IMG/VR virus record: IMGVR_UViG_3300025417_000097
Span: 1-22,644 of that record
Length of the DNA stretch: 22,644 bases
Strand: one strand, 5' to 3'
Source of the DNA: a virus
Within the stretch, counting starts at the first letter, position 1. Every line of letters starts with the position of its first letter. A model generated the notes under the pieces. That model saw nothing but the letters and a program-made list of their open reading frames with translations. It ran no database searches and was not told the origin of the DNA. The translations under genes and the position numbers were made by a program. Below, in pieces: positions 7,166 to 14,290 of the stretch.

Positions 7166-7585
7166 TTAGCTCCCCGCTCTCTGGATGCCACGTGGGTCTT
7201 GGACCACTGCATCAATCGAGTCATCGTTGATGATCCGGAACTCTTGGCCGTGAATTTTTAACCTTGTGCCTGTATTGGGGCGGACGATGACAAAGTCACC
7301 CTCTTTACAAGATGGACCACTTGGGAATCTGGTTTTGTCTTTAAAACAATCAGGCCCCAGCTTAACCACGAACAGCACTGGGGTCAGCACCTCTTCATGG
7401 CGCATGGTCTGCGAATCCTTAATCAAGCCAACCTCACTGTCTGAGAATTCCTCCTCAGCCTGCGGGACAACCGTTAGGATTTTGTAAGTTGAAGGGTCCG
7501 GCAGTTGTCGTGCCTTTTCCTCCGCCGCTTTGTTCATGATCCGGGATAGATCAACGGCAAGCGCGGGATTGATAACTTCAGTCAT
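7166..7585 (-). CDS. GroES-like phage cochaperonin
   Basis: The product is 139 residues. I place the start at ATG 7585 (MTEVINPALAVDL), which has a GGAG seven bases upstream and overlaps the end of the previous gene; the longer frame to 7609 adds an unlikely leader. Residues about 66-132 fit a GroES fold: VLTPVLFVVKLGPDCF, then RFPSGPSCKEGDFVIVRP (the GroES pattern of an invariant Gly-Asp after Lys), GTRLKIHGQEFRIINDDSID and VVQD. The region in the place of the GroES mobile loop (about 50-66) is charged rather than hydrophobic, so the way it contacts GroEL may differ. Phage cochaperonins such as T4 gp31 adapt host GroEL to fold the major capsid protein, and the gene's position between portal and scaffold suits that job. 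Confidence 0.8.
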   Translation of the reverse strand: MTEVINPALAVDLSRIMNKAAEEKARQLPDPSTYKILTVVPQAEEEFSDSEVGLIKDSQTMRHEEVLTPVLFVVKLGPDCFKDKTRFPSGPSCKEGDFVIVRPNTGTRLKIHGQEFRIINDDSIDAVVQDPRGIQRAGS

Positions 7586-7775
7586 CTGAATGCTCCAGTT
7601 TATGCACAAGGTCGTTGATAAACTCTATTGCGAAACCAAGACCTTGGATCATTCCGCATAGGTGTCTGTACTCAGCAAAATCCTTTGGAAACCCCCTGTA
7701 GCATGAGGTTTCATAATCAGATTTTTGCTGGTTGAGTTCTCTGACCGCGTGGGTCAGGATTTGTGTATCGTTCAA
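7578..7775 (-). CDS. Small conserved phage protein, TTG start
   Basis: The product is 65 residues (MNDTQILTHAVRELNQQ onwards). The only suitable start is TTG at 7775, which follows AAGGAG at good spacing and overlaps the portal stop by four bases (TTGA). The stop overlaps the cochaperonin start in the same way. The sequence is probably all helical, with a DFAEYRHLCGMIQGLGFA segment that I associate with small proteins found next to portal genes in uncultured aquatic phages. No function is known to me. The tight overlaps on both sides imply coordinated translation with portal and cochaperonin. Confidence 0.72.
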   Translation of the reverse strand: MNDTQILTHAVRELNQQKSDYETSCYRGFPKDFAEYRHLCGMIQGLGFAIEFINDLVHKLEHSDD

Positions 7776-10240
7776 GCTTTCTCCTTATCAACTTTGGGTT
7801 TGTTGGATTGGGCTTTGTGTTTGGCAATATCAATGCCAAGCTTTGTGCCCTCAAATTCCATTTGTTGCTTAAGTTTGTCTTTGGCGGCGGCGGCTGTTGC
7901 TGATACTTGCATAGCCGCAATTTCTTTCTGAGCCATGATGCGAGCCTCTTCCAAGCGGATGCGATCCGCCTTTTCTGCGGCCTCGATCTGTTGCTTTTGC
8001 TCTTTCAGCTTCATGTCCTGTTGTTTCAACTGGAGTTCCTGCATTTGCATCTGGATCACGGGGTCCTGCATTTGCTGTTGGTTCTTTTGTTGTTGGGCTT
8101 GCTGTTGATCGCGCTGGGTGATCTGTTGAGAGGCCTGCGCCGCCCGGATGGCGATTTGATCCGCTACATCTTTTGGAACATTCACTGGCTCATCATCATC
8201 TGCGTGTTGAGGTAATGTCATGCCCATGGCCTCCTCAATCTGGCGGCGGTACTCCATGGCAATGTGTTCATTCACGTGAGCCATGGCTGCGGCCATGATC
8301 TGCTGGGCCTGAGGGTTCATCTGCATCATTTGCTGAATTTTGGGATTCTGGATCGCAGACATGTGCACTTGAATGTGGGCCTGATGGTTTTGCTCGATGA
8401 ATGCCTTGACGGGCTTCATGGTCAGCAGGTTTTGGTTCTCTGTCACGGGGTCCGTGGCAACCATGTCCTCTTCAATCGGAACCAGCTTGGCGGCATTCTT
8501 AACGCCCAACACCTCAATCATTTGACGGTGCAACAAAGGCATGTCGTAGTATTGAGGGGATGATTGGGCCAATTGGAATACGGCCTGATACTGAACGATC
8601 TTTTGAGCCATCGTGGCGGCGTTAGGATCGCTCACGGGGATGACATCCACCAAGCTGTAGTCATCTTTCTTAGCCTTGCGACCGCCATACTCTGGGTCGT
8701 ATGAATACTCCTCGGGGGTGTCCTCAGCAATGATGGCTTTGAGCAGTTTAAACTCTTGCTTCATGCTGAAATGCATACGGGCTTGGACAGCCCCCATAAC
8801 CTTTAAGGTGCGCTCAAGGATAGCCAAGGTTGTACCTACGGGCGCTTGACTGGACATGTCCGACACCTTCATGTCACCGGACGATGCAAAGGCGCGGCCC
8901 TCCTCTACGATTTGTTGGAAGAGGGTATATAAAACTTGGCTTGGCTCTTTATAAGGGAGCGGTAGGATGTTGTCACGGATTGATCCGCCGGGCACATCAA
9001 CGTCACGGAACTCACCGGGGTTGATTGGGGTGTCATCACCTTTAATGCGCAGTCCTCGGGTTTTGAGTCCTCCCGGGAGATTGCTAAGAGTACCAGCATC
9101 AATGAGCTGGCGCATAAGCATAGTGGCAGACTTAGCATAACCACCAATAAGGTGGATGAGTCCATAACCATAGAAGCCAAATCCGGGGATGTATTGGTAG
9201 TGGACGAAATGCTGTCGTTTGATGTGGAGCTTGTCTTCTTCATACCAATTTCTGCGGATAGAAAGAATCTTACGGGTGCCCTTATCCAGCGTCACAACAT
9301 AAGGCAGGGCAATGCCCGTGGGCTCACCCTTCTTATTTGTATGCTCAAAGCCTTTAAGGTCAATGTCCACATGCATCTCAAGGATGCGGTAGCGGTCGTC
9401 CTGAATGGCGGTCATGCCCATCTCTTCGGACTTTTGCTTTTCAATATCATCAAGCTGGAGGACCGGGTCACCCAATTCAATATCCCGGTAGAACCCGGAA
9501 TCCATTAACTTGATGACTTCATTTTCATTTTTACGCATCACGTGCGTGACACGGGGAGAGCTTTCAATATCCGATTCCCCGTAAGGCACAACAATGTCCT
9601 CTGCGGGGATGAATACAGCTTTTTGACGGCCAAGGCTTGGGTCGTAGTAAACCTTTTTGAAAGCCGAGCCTGAGATTGGCAGGTTCCACAAAAGCTTTTC
9701 ATGCTCCGGGCGGTACTCTGTCATGACCTCCGTCAATTGGTAGTTCATGTCCTCACGTACCCGGGATGCGGCTTTGTCTACGTCAGGGGTGTCTTTACCA
9801 ATGATGGCTGTCTTTACAGGTCCTGCGGCTGGGAATGTTTCAGTGATGCCTTCTGACTGAAACCTGACGACCGACTCAGCCAGCATGGGGTGGAATATCC
9901 CGCAGGCCCCGTTCCAAGGTTCAGTCCTCTCCTCATAGCGCAGGCCCAAGAGCTTTAAGCCTTCTACGTAGGTCTGAGCCCATTCCTTGCGGTCGTTGAT
10001 GTCTTTGTCAAAATCATTGACCAGGTCCTCTCCTAAACTCTGGAGGACACGCTCATCCATGATTTCAGCTAAGTTGCCATCAAAGGGAATCTCTTCCTCT
10101 TCATGAGGCATGAGATCAACCTCTAACCCATCAATGTTTAGCTTTACATCTTCAGGGTCTTCAATTTCAATTTGAAGATCGGGCTCATCGTTTAAACGAT
10201 CAAGTCCTTCAGGTGTTTGGTACAGGGCTTTTTCTAACAT
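7772..10240 (-). CDS. Portal protein (P22-like, large)
   Basis: The product is 822 residues, long for a portal. The N-terminal ~60 residues are acidic, then the portal body includes WAQTYVEGLKLLGLRYEERT, EPWNGACGIFHPMLAESVVRF, LPISGSAFKKVYYDP, VPYGESDIESSPRVTHVMRK, and RQHFVHYQYIPGFGFYGYGL followed by a stretch of helix (about 385-500) where the channel-lining helix would lie. Residues about 690-822 are a Q-rich, coiled-coil tail (QQQAQQQKNQQQMQ, then KLKEQKQQIEAAEKAD), matching the C-terminal helical barrel that P22-type portals carry. It forms the dodecameric ring at the capsid vertex through which DNA is packaged. It follows terL by 9 bases; together with terL it identifies the packaging module. 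Function is confident; the precise subfamily is not. Confidence 0.9.
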   Translation of the reverse strand: MLEKALYQTPEGLDRLNDEPDLQIEIEDPEDVKLNIDGLEVDLMPHEEEEIPFDGNLAEIMDERVLQSLGEDLVNDFDKDINDRKEWAQTYVEGLKLLGLRYEERTEPWNGACGIFHPMLAESVVRFQSEGITETFPAAGPVKTAIIGKDTPDVDKAASRVREDMNYQLTEVMTEYRPEHEKLLWNLPISGSAFKKVYYDPSLGRQKAVFIPAEDIVVPYGESDIESSPRVTHVMRKNENEVIKLMDSGFYRDIELGDPVLQLDDIEKQKSEEMGMTAIQDDRYRILEMHVDIDLKGFEHTNKKGEPTGIALPYVVTLDKGTRKILSIRRNWYEEDKLHIKRQHFVHYQYIPGFGFYGYGLIHLIGGYAKSATMLMRQLIDAGTLSNLPGGLKTRGLRIKGDDTPINPGEFRDVDVPGGSIRDNILPLPYKEPSQVLYTLFQQIVEEGRAFASSGDMKVSDMSSQAPVGTTLAILERTLKVMGAVQARMHFSMKQEFKLLKAIIAEDTPEEYSYDPEYGGRKAKKDDYSLVDVIPVSDPNAATMAQKIVQYQAVFQLAQSSPQYYDMPLLHRQMIEVLGVKNAAKLVPIEEDMVATDPVTENQNLLTMKPVKAFIEQNHQAHIQVHMSAIQNPKIQQMMQMNPQAQQIMAAAMAHVNEHIAMEYRRQIEEAMGMTLPQHADDDEPVNVPKDVADQIAIRAAQASQQITQRDQQQAQQQKNQQQMQDPVIQMQMQELQLKQQDMKLKEQKQQIEAAEKADRIRLEEARIMAQKEIAAMQVSATAAAAKDKLKQQMEFEGTKLGIDIAKHKAQSNKPKVDKEKA

Positions 10241-10249
10241 CTTTATCCT

Positions 10250-11764
10250 TTAAACGGTGTAATATTTTTCAGAGCGGCGACCTTTGAAGTAAATCGGCTC
10301 ATCGGGTTCATCGGATGCGATAGTGATGAAACCGCCTTGTCTAAAGCGGAGCAATGCCTGCGATGTCGAGTCAACCAAGTCATCATGGTCGCCATTGGGG
10401 AAAGATGCGCATTCTTCTATCAGCTCATCGGCCCACCGGGTATCAGGACACCACACAATGCCAGCTTCAAATAAAGGTGAGACTGCGTTTACACGCGCAA
10501 TCTTATCGCTTCCTTTGCTTGGTGTGTACTCCTGAATGGGCACTCCAATGTTTTTAAGCTCATAAATGAGCGGAGCGCCAGCGGCTTTCTTTTCAACCAA
10601 GACCAAATCCGGGTTCCAGTCCTTGTAATACTGTAGGGCGGTTGCCTTGAGTTCAGGAAACTCCATGCGCTTTTTAAAACTGTCCAAAACAATGATGTTT
10701 GTCTTGTAGTTTCCCTTTTCATCAGGGTGCTGAAAGACACCCCATATGGTTAATGCAGAGTAATCTGCGCGGTTGTTCTTTTCAAATGCTGTATCCCAGG
10801 AATGGATGATGAATTCGCACTGAGGTGGTCGGGATTCCTGCCAAATCCGCCAATACTCCCTCTTAAGGATCGCACCTTCCTCGGATGTGGGGTTTTGTTG
10901 GTACTGGGCGTTCCATTTGGAGGTTGGAATCTCAGCTTTGATCGCTTCAAGCTCTTCTCTTTTCCAAAATCCGGGCCATAAAGGTGTTCCAGAGGGCAAA
11001 ATAGCGGGAAATTCGATAACTTCCCAGCCATCTACGCCATCTTTTTCGCTGTTTTTAAGGATTTGGCCGGTTAAATCACGCTTTGCCCACCGGGTCATCA
11101 CAATAATAATGGCCCCACCTGGCTGTAAACGCTGGCGAGGGCCTGATGTAAACCACTCATATACCCCATCAAAGACTGCGGGGTTATTCTGTTTAGCCTC
11201 TTGCTCTGAATGGGGGTCGTCAATGATCAATAGATCAGCGCCTTTACCCGTCACAGCGCCGCCTACACCAATAGCAAAGTAGTCACCCCCGGCGTTAGTG
11301 TTCCACCGTCCTGCGGCTTTAGAGTCAGAAGACAGTTTTGTATCAAATACCTTCTCATACACCGGGGATTGGACCAAGTTTCTTACCTTACGTCCAAATC
11401 CCGTAGCCAATTCAGCGGTGTGGGCTGTTTGAATGATCTTTTTCTCCGGGTAGATACCCAAAAACCAAGCTGGCAAAAGATAAGACGCAAACTCAGATTT
11501 AGTGTGTCGGGGAGGCATATTGATAATTAACCTCTTAAGCTCCCCTGATGCCACTCTCTCAAAAGCATCAGCCATGATCTGATGATGTTTACCCGAAATA
11601 AAACCATCCCACATCTTTGAGGCAAAAAAGATAAAAGATGCCCGGCACCTCTTTGAAGTGTCCTCATCCAATATTTGACGAATCTTTCTGCGGTCGTTTA
11701 AACCAACCATCGGCAGTAGCGCGTTGTACTGCTCAATCTCTTGCATGGTCAGCAAATCACTCAT
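10250..11764 (-). CDS. terL: Terminase large subunit (packaging ATPase-nuclease)
   Basis: The product is 504 residues, a normal TerL length. The N-terminal ATPase domain has an adenine-binding region near residue 45-60, a Walker A variant PPRHTKSE (84-91), Walker B LLIIDDP (178-184) with the catalytic acid, and a coupling-motif region VMTRWAKRDL (222-231). The C-terminal RuvC-like nuclease shows HSWDTAF (first acid near 324), LVEKKAAG (E391) and HDDLVDS (460-466), giving the expected three acidic clusters. It drives ATP-dependent translocation of DNA into the procapsid and cuts the concatemer. The start ATG at 11764 overlaps the LexA-like gene's stop (ATGA), so the two are co-translated. A GTTTAAAC palindrome lies inside the gene at 11696. 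Confidence 0.95.
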   Translation of the reverse strand: MSDLLTMQEIEQYNALLPMVGLNDRRKIRQILDEDTSKRCRASFIFFASKMWDGFISGKHHQIMADAFERVASGELKRLIINMPPRHTKSEFASYLLPAWFLGIYPEKKIIQTAHTAELATGFGRKVRNLVQSPVYEKVFDTKLSSDSKAAGRWNTNAGGDYFAIGVGGAVTGKGADLLIIDDPHSEQEAKQNNPAVFDGVYEWFTSGPRQRLQPGGAIIIVMTRWAKRDLTGQILKNSEKDGVDGWEVIEFPAILPSGTPLWPGFWKREELEAIKAEIPTSKWNAQYQQNPTSEEGAILKREYWRIWQESRPPQCEFIIHSWDTAFEKNNRADYSALTIWGVFQHPDEKGNYKTNIIVLDSFKKRMEFPELKATALQYYKDWNPDLVLVEKKAAGAPLIYELKNIGVPIQEYTPSKGSDKIARVNAVSPLFEAGIVWCPDTRWADELIEECASFPNGDHDDLVDSTSQALLRFRQGGFITIASDEPDEPIYFKGRRSEKYYTV

Positions 11765-11994
11765 AAATCTAAAATCTCTTTAACGCCCCGGTCCAAAACC
11801 CTGATCGAATTGAATTTATAAGCCCTCAATGTCAACAATCCCTCATCCTGCAATGCATGCACGATCCGGTGAATGTTGGACTTAGACTTCAAACCAATCC
11901 CATTGGCTATCACCTGATAAGAAGGCGAAACTCCATGAAGCTTGATATAAGCCCTAATGAAATCTAAAACAAGTTGACGCTTGGACATAAACAT
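11761..11994 (-). CDS. LexA-like winged-helix DNA-binding protein without protease domain
   Basis: The product is 77 residues. The whole length matches the LexA N-terminal domain: KRQLVLDFIRAYIKLHGVSPS, then YQVIANGIGLKSKSNIHRIV (helix-turn-helix, about 27-47) and ALQDEGLLTLRAYKFNSIRVL (wing, about 48-70). The LexA autoproteolysis domain (Ala-Gly site, Ser-Lys dyad) is absent, so it cannot be cleaved by RecA in the usual way. It probably acts as a small regulator of late or packaging genes. The start at 11994 (a second ATG lies at 11988) has no clear Shine-Dalgarno but is immediately preceded by a GTTTAAAC palindrome, and a GAACGTTC palindrome lies 18 bases further upstream; either could be its own operator. 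It overlaps terL by four bases. Confidence 0.8.
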   Translation of the reverse strand: MFMSKRQLVLDFIRAYIKLHGVSPSYQVIANGIGLKSKSNIHRIVHALQDEGLLTLRAYKFNSIRVLDRGVKEILDL

Positions 11995-11995
11995 A

Positions 11996-12122
11996 GTTTA
12001 AACACAACTGTGAACGTTCGCAAGCATTTAAACGCAATTTATATATACCCCGGCCTATTTCGTTTACACGACATACCCGGGGGTCTTTATGGTTTAAACT
12101 GGTGGCGTGGGTGAGAACGTTC
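11996..12122 (-). promoter_or_regulatory. Upstream region of the LexA-like/terL unit: palindromes and a TATA element
   Basis: Within this stretch are GTTTAAAC at 11996-12003 and 12092-12099, and GAACGTTC at 12012-12019 and 12115-12122. An AT-rich element (TATATATAAA on the minus strand, about 12038-12047) could be a -10 region. GAACGTTC resembles the half-sites of Gram-positive LexA boxes (GAAC, GTTC) without the usual four-base spacer. A possible -10 upstream of a palindrome and a gene encoding a LexA-type DNA-binding domain suggests autoregulation, but no clear -35 is visible. The operator call is inference. Confidence 0.4.
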
Positions 12123-12129
12123 GTGTAAT

Positions 12130-12209
12130 GGGGGTAGGGGGTAATCGGGGGAGTGGAATACAGTGCAGGCGCGGGAGGGGGACCCATTTCCAAAAAGGGG
12201 GTATAGGGG
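12130..12209 (+). other. G-run cluster between terS and terL (possible G-quadruplex or packaging signal)
   Basis: The plus strand carries runs of five G at 12130-12134, 12137-12141 and 12147-12151, then GGGAGGGGG at 12173-12181, GGGGG at 12197-12201 and GGGG at 12206-12209. The first three runs are separated by two and five bases, which fits a four-stranded G-quadruplex using a later run as the fourth. The tract is non-coding and lies just downstream of the terminase small-subunit gene. Packaging initiation sites often lie in or near terS, so a pac-related function is possible but unproven. Confidence 0.4.
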
Positions 12210-12253
12210 TCGCCAACTAGCGTCTTCCACGCATTCCAATCGTTATCCCCCCA

Positions 12254-12964
12254 TCATCCCCTGATGACCGTAGCAGGAGCAGGCTCAGCGTTTAAACGTG
12301 GAGCTTCAACCTCGAGTACTTGCGCTCTATTGATTGGCCTCACGTTGCTAAGCAGGCGCAAGTGTCCCGCAAGCTCCTTACGCAACTGATCTGCGCTTAC
12401 TGTGACATCCTCCACTGGTGCTGTTTCAGTCTTATTGAACATGCCTACAGTCTTACCCATTAGCTCTAAAGCTTTGAGCCTTGAGCCCTCTTGCTTAGCT
12501 TCCTTGACATAGTGCAACAGTGTCTTCATGACAAACCTTTTCGTTGCCTGCATGTCATCTACCATCGCCTCTGCCGTCTCTCCCCAATGCTCATTCAACA
12601 TTGCCTGCACCCTTGGGTCTTGCGATAGTTTCCATGCATTCGACTTGATCACTGCTTGCTTTGCCTTAGCGTCTGGGTAAGCCTCCCTATACGCTTGCTC
12701 TTGTGTTTTTCCCTCTATGAGCCCTCTAGCAAATGCATGTGCTCTCTGACTTAATGGTTTTATTCTCTCTGTTCCTACGGGCTTTCCATCTATCCTTACT
12801 CTTGGGGGTTCTGCGGTCTGGACCAACCGTTCCGCTTCGCTCATCTCACCCGGGTTTTCATCACCGTTCAACCCCATGTCTTGCGCGGCCCTCTCCAGTT
12901 CCTCCAAGTAATCATCCCGACTCATTGCACCCATTCTCCGACCGTTGTTTTCATCAGCACTCAT
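12254..12964 (-). CDS. terS: Terminase small subunit
   Basis: The product is 236 residues from the ATG at 12964. Three consecutive ATG codons (12970, 12967, 12964) follow an AGGGG; the third gives the best spacing, and an upstream in-frame ATG at 13006 has no RBS. Residues about 70-130 contain LSQRAHAFARGLIEGKTQEQA and YREAYPDAKAKQAVIKSNAW and then QDPRVQAMLNEHWGE. This is the TerS DNA-binding helix-turn-helix pattern (AF..GL..G.T..EAY..AYP, followed by A..L...P.V). The remainder is helical and would form the oligomerisation core and TerL-contacting end. It would recognise the packaging site and load TerL. It is separated from terL by the LexA-like gene and a 259-base non-coding region. Confidence 0.85.
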   Translation of the reverse strand: MSADENNGRRMGAMSRDDYLEELERAAQDMGLNGDENPGEMSEAERLVQTAEPPRVRIDGKPVGTERIKPLSQRAHAFARGLIEGKTQEQAYREAYPDAKAKQAVIKSNAWKLSQDPRVQAMLNEHWGETAEAMVDDMQATKRFVMKTLLHYVKEAKQEGSRLKALELMGKTVGMFNKTETAPVEDVTVSADQLRKELAGHLRLLSNVRPINRAQVLEVEAPRLNAEPAPATVIRG

Positions 12965-13013
12965 CATCATTACCCCTAAGTATTTGTTTAAACGTAACGT
13001 TCGCATAACCCAA
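12965..13013. promoter_or_regulatory. Upstream edge of terS with palindromes
   Basis: The terS Shine-Dalgarno (AGGGG, 12973-12977 on the minus strand) lies here, preceded by a GTTTAAAC palindrome at 12986-12993 and an AACGTTCG element at 12997-13003. The same two motif types occur upstream of the LexA-like gene, so terS and terL may share a regulator. No convincing sigma-70 hexamer pair was found. Confidence 0.35.
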
Positions 13014-13257
13014 TAAAGTTATCCACAGGCAAGTGTAAACAGTAGTACTACACATTGTCAACAAGGCCTGTTTAAACCAAAACCCATACCAACCCCGCCC
13101 AAACCCTTTTAAGCCCCTTCCTGACCTCATCACCTGAAAGTTATCCACAGGTAAGTGTTAACTGATGTACTACACGTTGATTTAAGGCCCTTATTTCGTT
13201 TTGTCCATACCAACCCCGCCTGAAACCCTTTCAGGGGCTTCTAGGCCCCTTCAATTA
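13014..13257. repeat. Two ~122-bp tandem direct repeats with DnaA boxes: candidate replication origin
   Basis: Copy 1 (about 13014-13135) and copy 2 (about 13136-13257) each begin AAAGTTATCCACAGG and contain AAGTGT, a run like TACTACAC, an AAGGCC, CCATACCAACCCCGCC and CCCTT, in the same order, with divergence between. Each contains a perfect DnaA box, TTATCCACA, at 13019-13027 and 13141-13149 (spacing 122). Copy 1 also contains a GTTTAAAC (13070-13077). The repeats sit between divergently transcribed blocks, the usual site of a phage origin or control region. Copy 2 carries a small hairpin, GAAACCC/GGGGCTTC-like with CTGAAACCCTTTCAG near 13220-13234. No AT-rich unwinding element is obvious, though 13190-13200 and 13300-13330 are AT-richer. 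Host DnaA involvement is inferred. Confidence 0.6.
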
Positions 13258-13353
13258 CATCTATTCTCTAGGGAATCCATACCCTCTAATAAGAGCGAAA
13301 AAATCCTCACTGACCCGGCGATTAAATAACCCCACGGATCACTGGGTTATTAC

Positions 13354-13384
13354 TTGACCACCGTTTAAATCGTTGTGTTATGAT
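13354..13384 (+). promoter_or_regulatory. Rightward sigma-70-like promoter for the plus-strand block
   Basis: TTGACC (13354-13359) and TATGAT (13379-13384) are separated by 19 bases, with expected initiation near 13391. The bases before the -10 (CGTTGTG then T) closely match those of the sRNA promoter at 21831-21861, which also has a 19-base spacer. A near-palindrome GTTTAAAT lies in the spacer (13363-13370), so a repressor or activator binding there would control it. It is the only good promoter before the first plus-strand gene. Confidence 0.6.
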
Positions 13385-13390
13385 TCGTCC

Positions 13391-13619
13391 CAAGCACTAG
13401 CAGTAGCACTCGATTCGATGCAATTACTAGCGTGATATGAACGGCCCATCAAGGTCGGTCTGAGGCGAAACCCAAAGGAAGTTTGGGAGCAAGTCAGACA
13501 GGGTTCTGCCCTGTAGCTGTCCACCGTGACGCTAGATAAAACATCCCATATGAGATGTAACCGTGATGCCTACGCTGTGGGCATTGCAGTGCCATCTTGC
13601 ACGACTCTGAAAGTAACTC
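13391..13619 (+). ncRNA. Long structured 5' leader of the plus-strand block
   Basis: About 229 bases separate the promoter from the first start codon and contain no convincing gene. A closing helix CTAGCGT (13427-13433) with ACGCTAG (13529-13535) encloses GTCTGA/TCAGAC (13458-13463 with 13494-13499), inside which CCCAAA/TTTGGG (13471-13476 with 13482-13487) forms a hairpin with a GGAAG loop. ACAGGG/CCCTGT (13498-13503 with 13509-13514) forms another and competes for two bases with the previous helix. Perfect long-range and nested pairing suggests a regulatory leader, such as a riboswitch-like element, a processing site or an independent RNA. I recognise no known class; the cobalamin riboswitch core is absent. 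Confidence 0.5.
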
Positions 13620-13901
13620 ATGCAAATCAACTACACCACTCTCAAGGCCCACGTTCTGAACAACTTGAAGTTGGCTCAAAAGGACTTCAACAAAAACCCG
13701 AACAGCACTTACTGGTCAATCCTGACCCGCGCAATGCTGGTTCACCAGCAGGTCACCGCCCTCCAGCGCGACCGCAACATTGGTCACCTGTGCGAACGCC
13801 TGAACCGCATCCCCTTTGGTGAGTGGGATGAAACCATCGTCCGCCACGCCCTTGGCCTGTCCATCCGCGATGTTCTGGCCCCGTCAATCACTAACGTCTG
13901 A
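13620..13901 (+). CDS. Small early protein of unknown function
   Basis: The product is 93 residues (MQINYTTLKAHVLNNLKLAQ onwards). It is the first gene of the plus-strand block. The sequence is basic and mostly helical in appearance, with a central SILTRAMLVHQQVTALQRDR and a C-terminal RIPFGEWDETIVRHALGLSI. No metal-binding cluster, nucleotide-binding motif or membrane segment is visible. The Shine-Dalgarno is weak (GAAAG about 8 bases upstream), so translation may depend on the structured leader. Early phage genes of this size often bind host proteins, but nothing in the sequence says which. Confidence 0.7.
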   Translation: MQINYTTLKAHVLNNLKLAQKDFNKNPNSTYWSILTRAMLVHQQVTALQRDRNIGHLCERLNRIPFGEWDETIVRHALGLSIRDVLAPSITNV

Positions 13902-13911
13902 TTCCACCGTG

Positions 13912-13933
13912 AAGCCCTGCGAGTCAGGGCTTT
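13912..13933 (+). terminator. Hairpin after the first early gene (weak terminator or attenuator)
   Basis: AAGCCCTG (13912-13919) and CAGGGCTT (13925-13932) form a perfect 8-bp stem with a CGAGT loop, but only three T follow, so termination would be partial. It lies between the stop at 13901 and the next RBS, and could instead stabilise the upstream mRNA. A GTTTAAAC follows at 13946-13953. Confidence 0.45.
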
Positions 13934-13968
13934 GCAGTGCAACCCGTTTAAACACTGAAAGGATCGTT

Positions 13969-14280
13969 ATGCCTACCATTACCCTACGCACCAAGACTGG
14001 TGCTGAGATCGCCACTGTCAAGTCCCACCTGCTGGTTGCCCACGCAGGTTCCGTCACCCACACCTTGCACCTGCACAAGTCGGTGCATGGTCACTGGACT
14101 GTCTCTGACCCCCGCACGGGCGGTGCAGTGCTTCACGTTAATGGGCAGTACATGGGCATCACCACATCAAGTGCTGGTTACACCTTGAAAGAAATCAAGG
14201 CACTTGCCCACTCTCAAATCGAGTCGCTCATTGAGCGCATTGGCTCCGATAAGTTCAACCAAGTTTTGGCTACCGCCTGA
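13969..14280 (+). CDS. Small beta-rich protein of unknown function
   Basis: The product is 103 residues. The start at 13969 (MPTITLRTKTGAEIATVKSH) has AAAGGA about 6 bases upstream; the longer frame beginning at 13816 overlaps the previous gene and lacks an RBS. The N-terminal two thirds alternate hydrophobic and polar residues (LHLHKSVHGHWTVSDPRTGG, AVLHVNGQYMGIT), suggesting a beta sheet, and the last third (TLKEIKALAHSQIESLIERI) is an amphipathic helix. Seven histidines lie between residues 19 and 56, which is notable but does not form a standard zinc motif. The next gene starts 10 bases downstream with an identical AAAGGATC leader, so the two are probably one transcript. Function unknown. 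Confidence 0.75.
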   Translation: MPTITLRTKTGAEIATVKSHLLVAHAGSVTHTLHLHKSVHGHWTVSDPRTGGAVLHVNGQYMGITTSSAGYTLKEIKALAHSQIESLIERIGSDKFNQVLATA

Positions 14281-14290
14281 AAGGATCATC

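Noticed and set aside
13014-13257. CRISPR array
   Set aside because: Only two repeat units, each ~122 bp with no short identical repeat and spacer pattern, and no cas genes.
13455-13490. Hammerhead-type ribozyme (CTGAGG then GAAAC)
   Set aside because: The CTGANGA core and stem II are not present; the similarity is a few bases only.
13391-13619. Cobalamin riboswitch before a CobS/CobT-containing block
   Set aside because: Tempting because of the downstream genes and an AAGTCAGAC-like segment, but the B12-box and the conserved GGGAA and GCCACTG core are missing.
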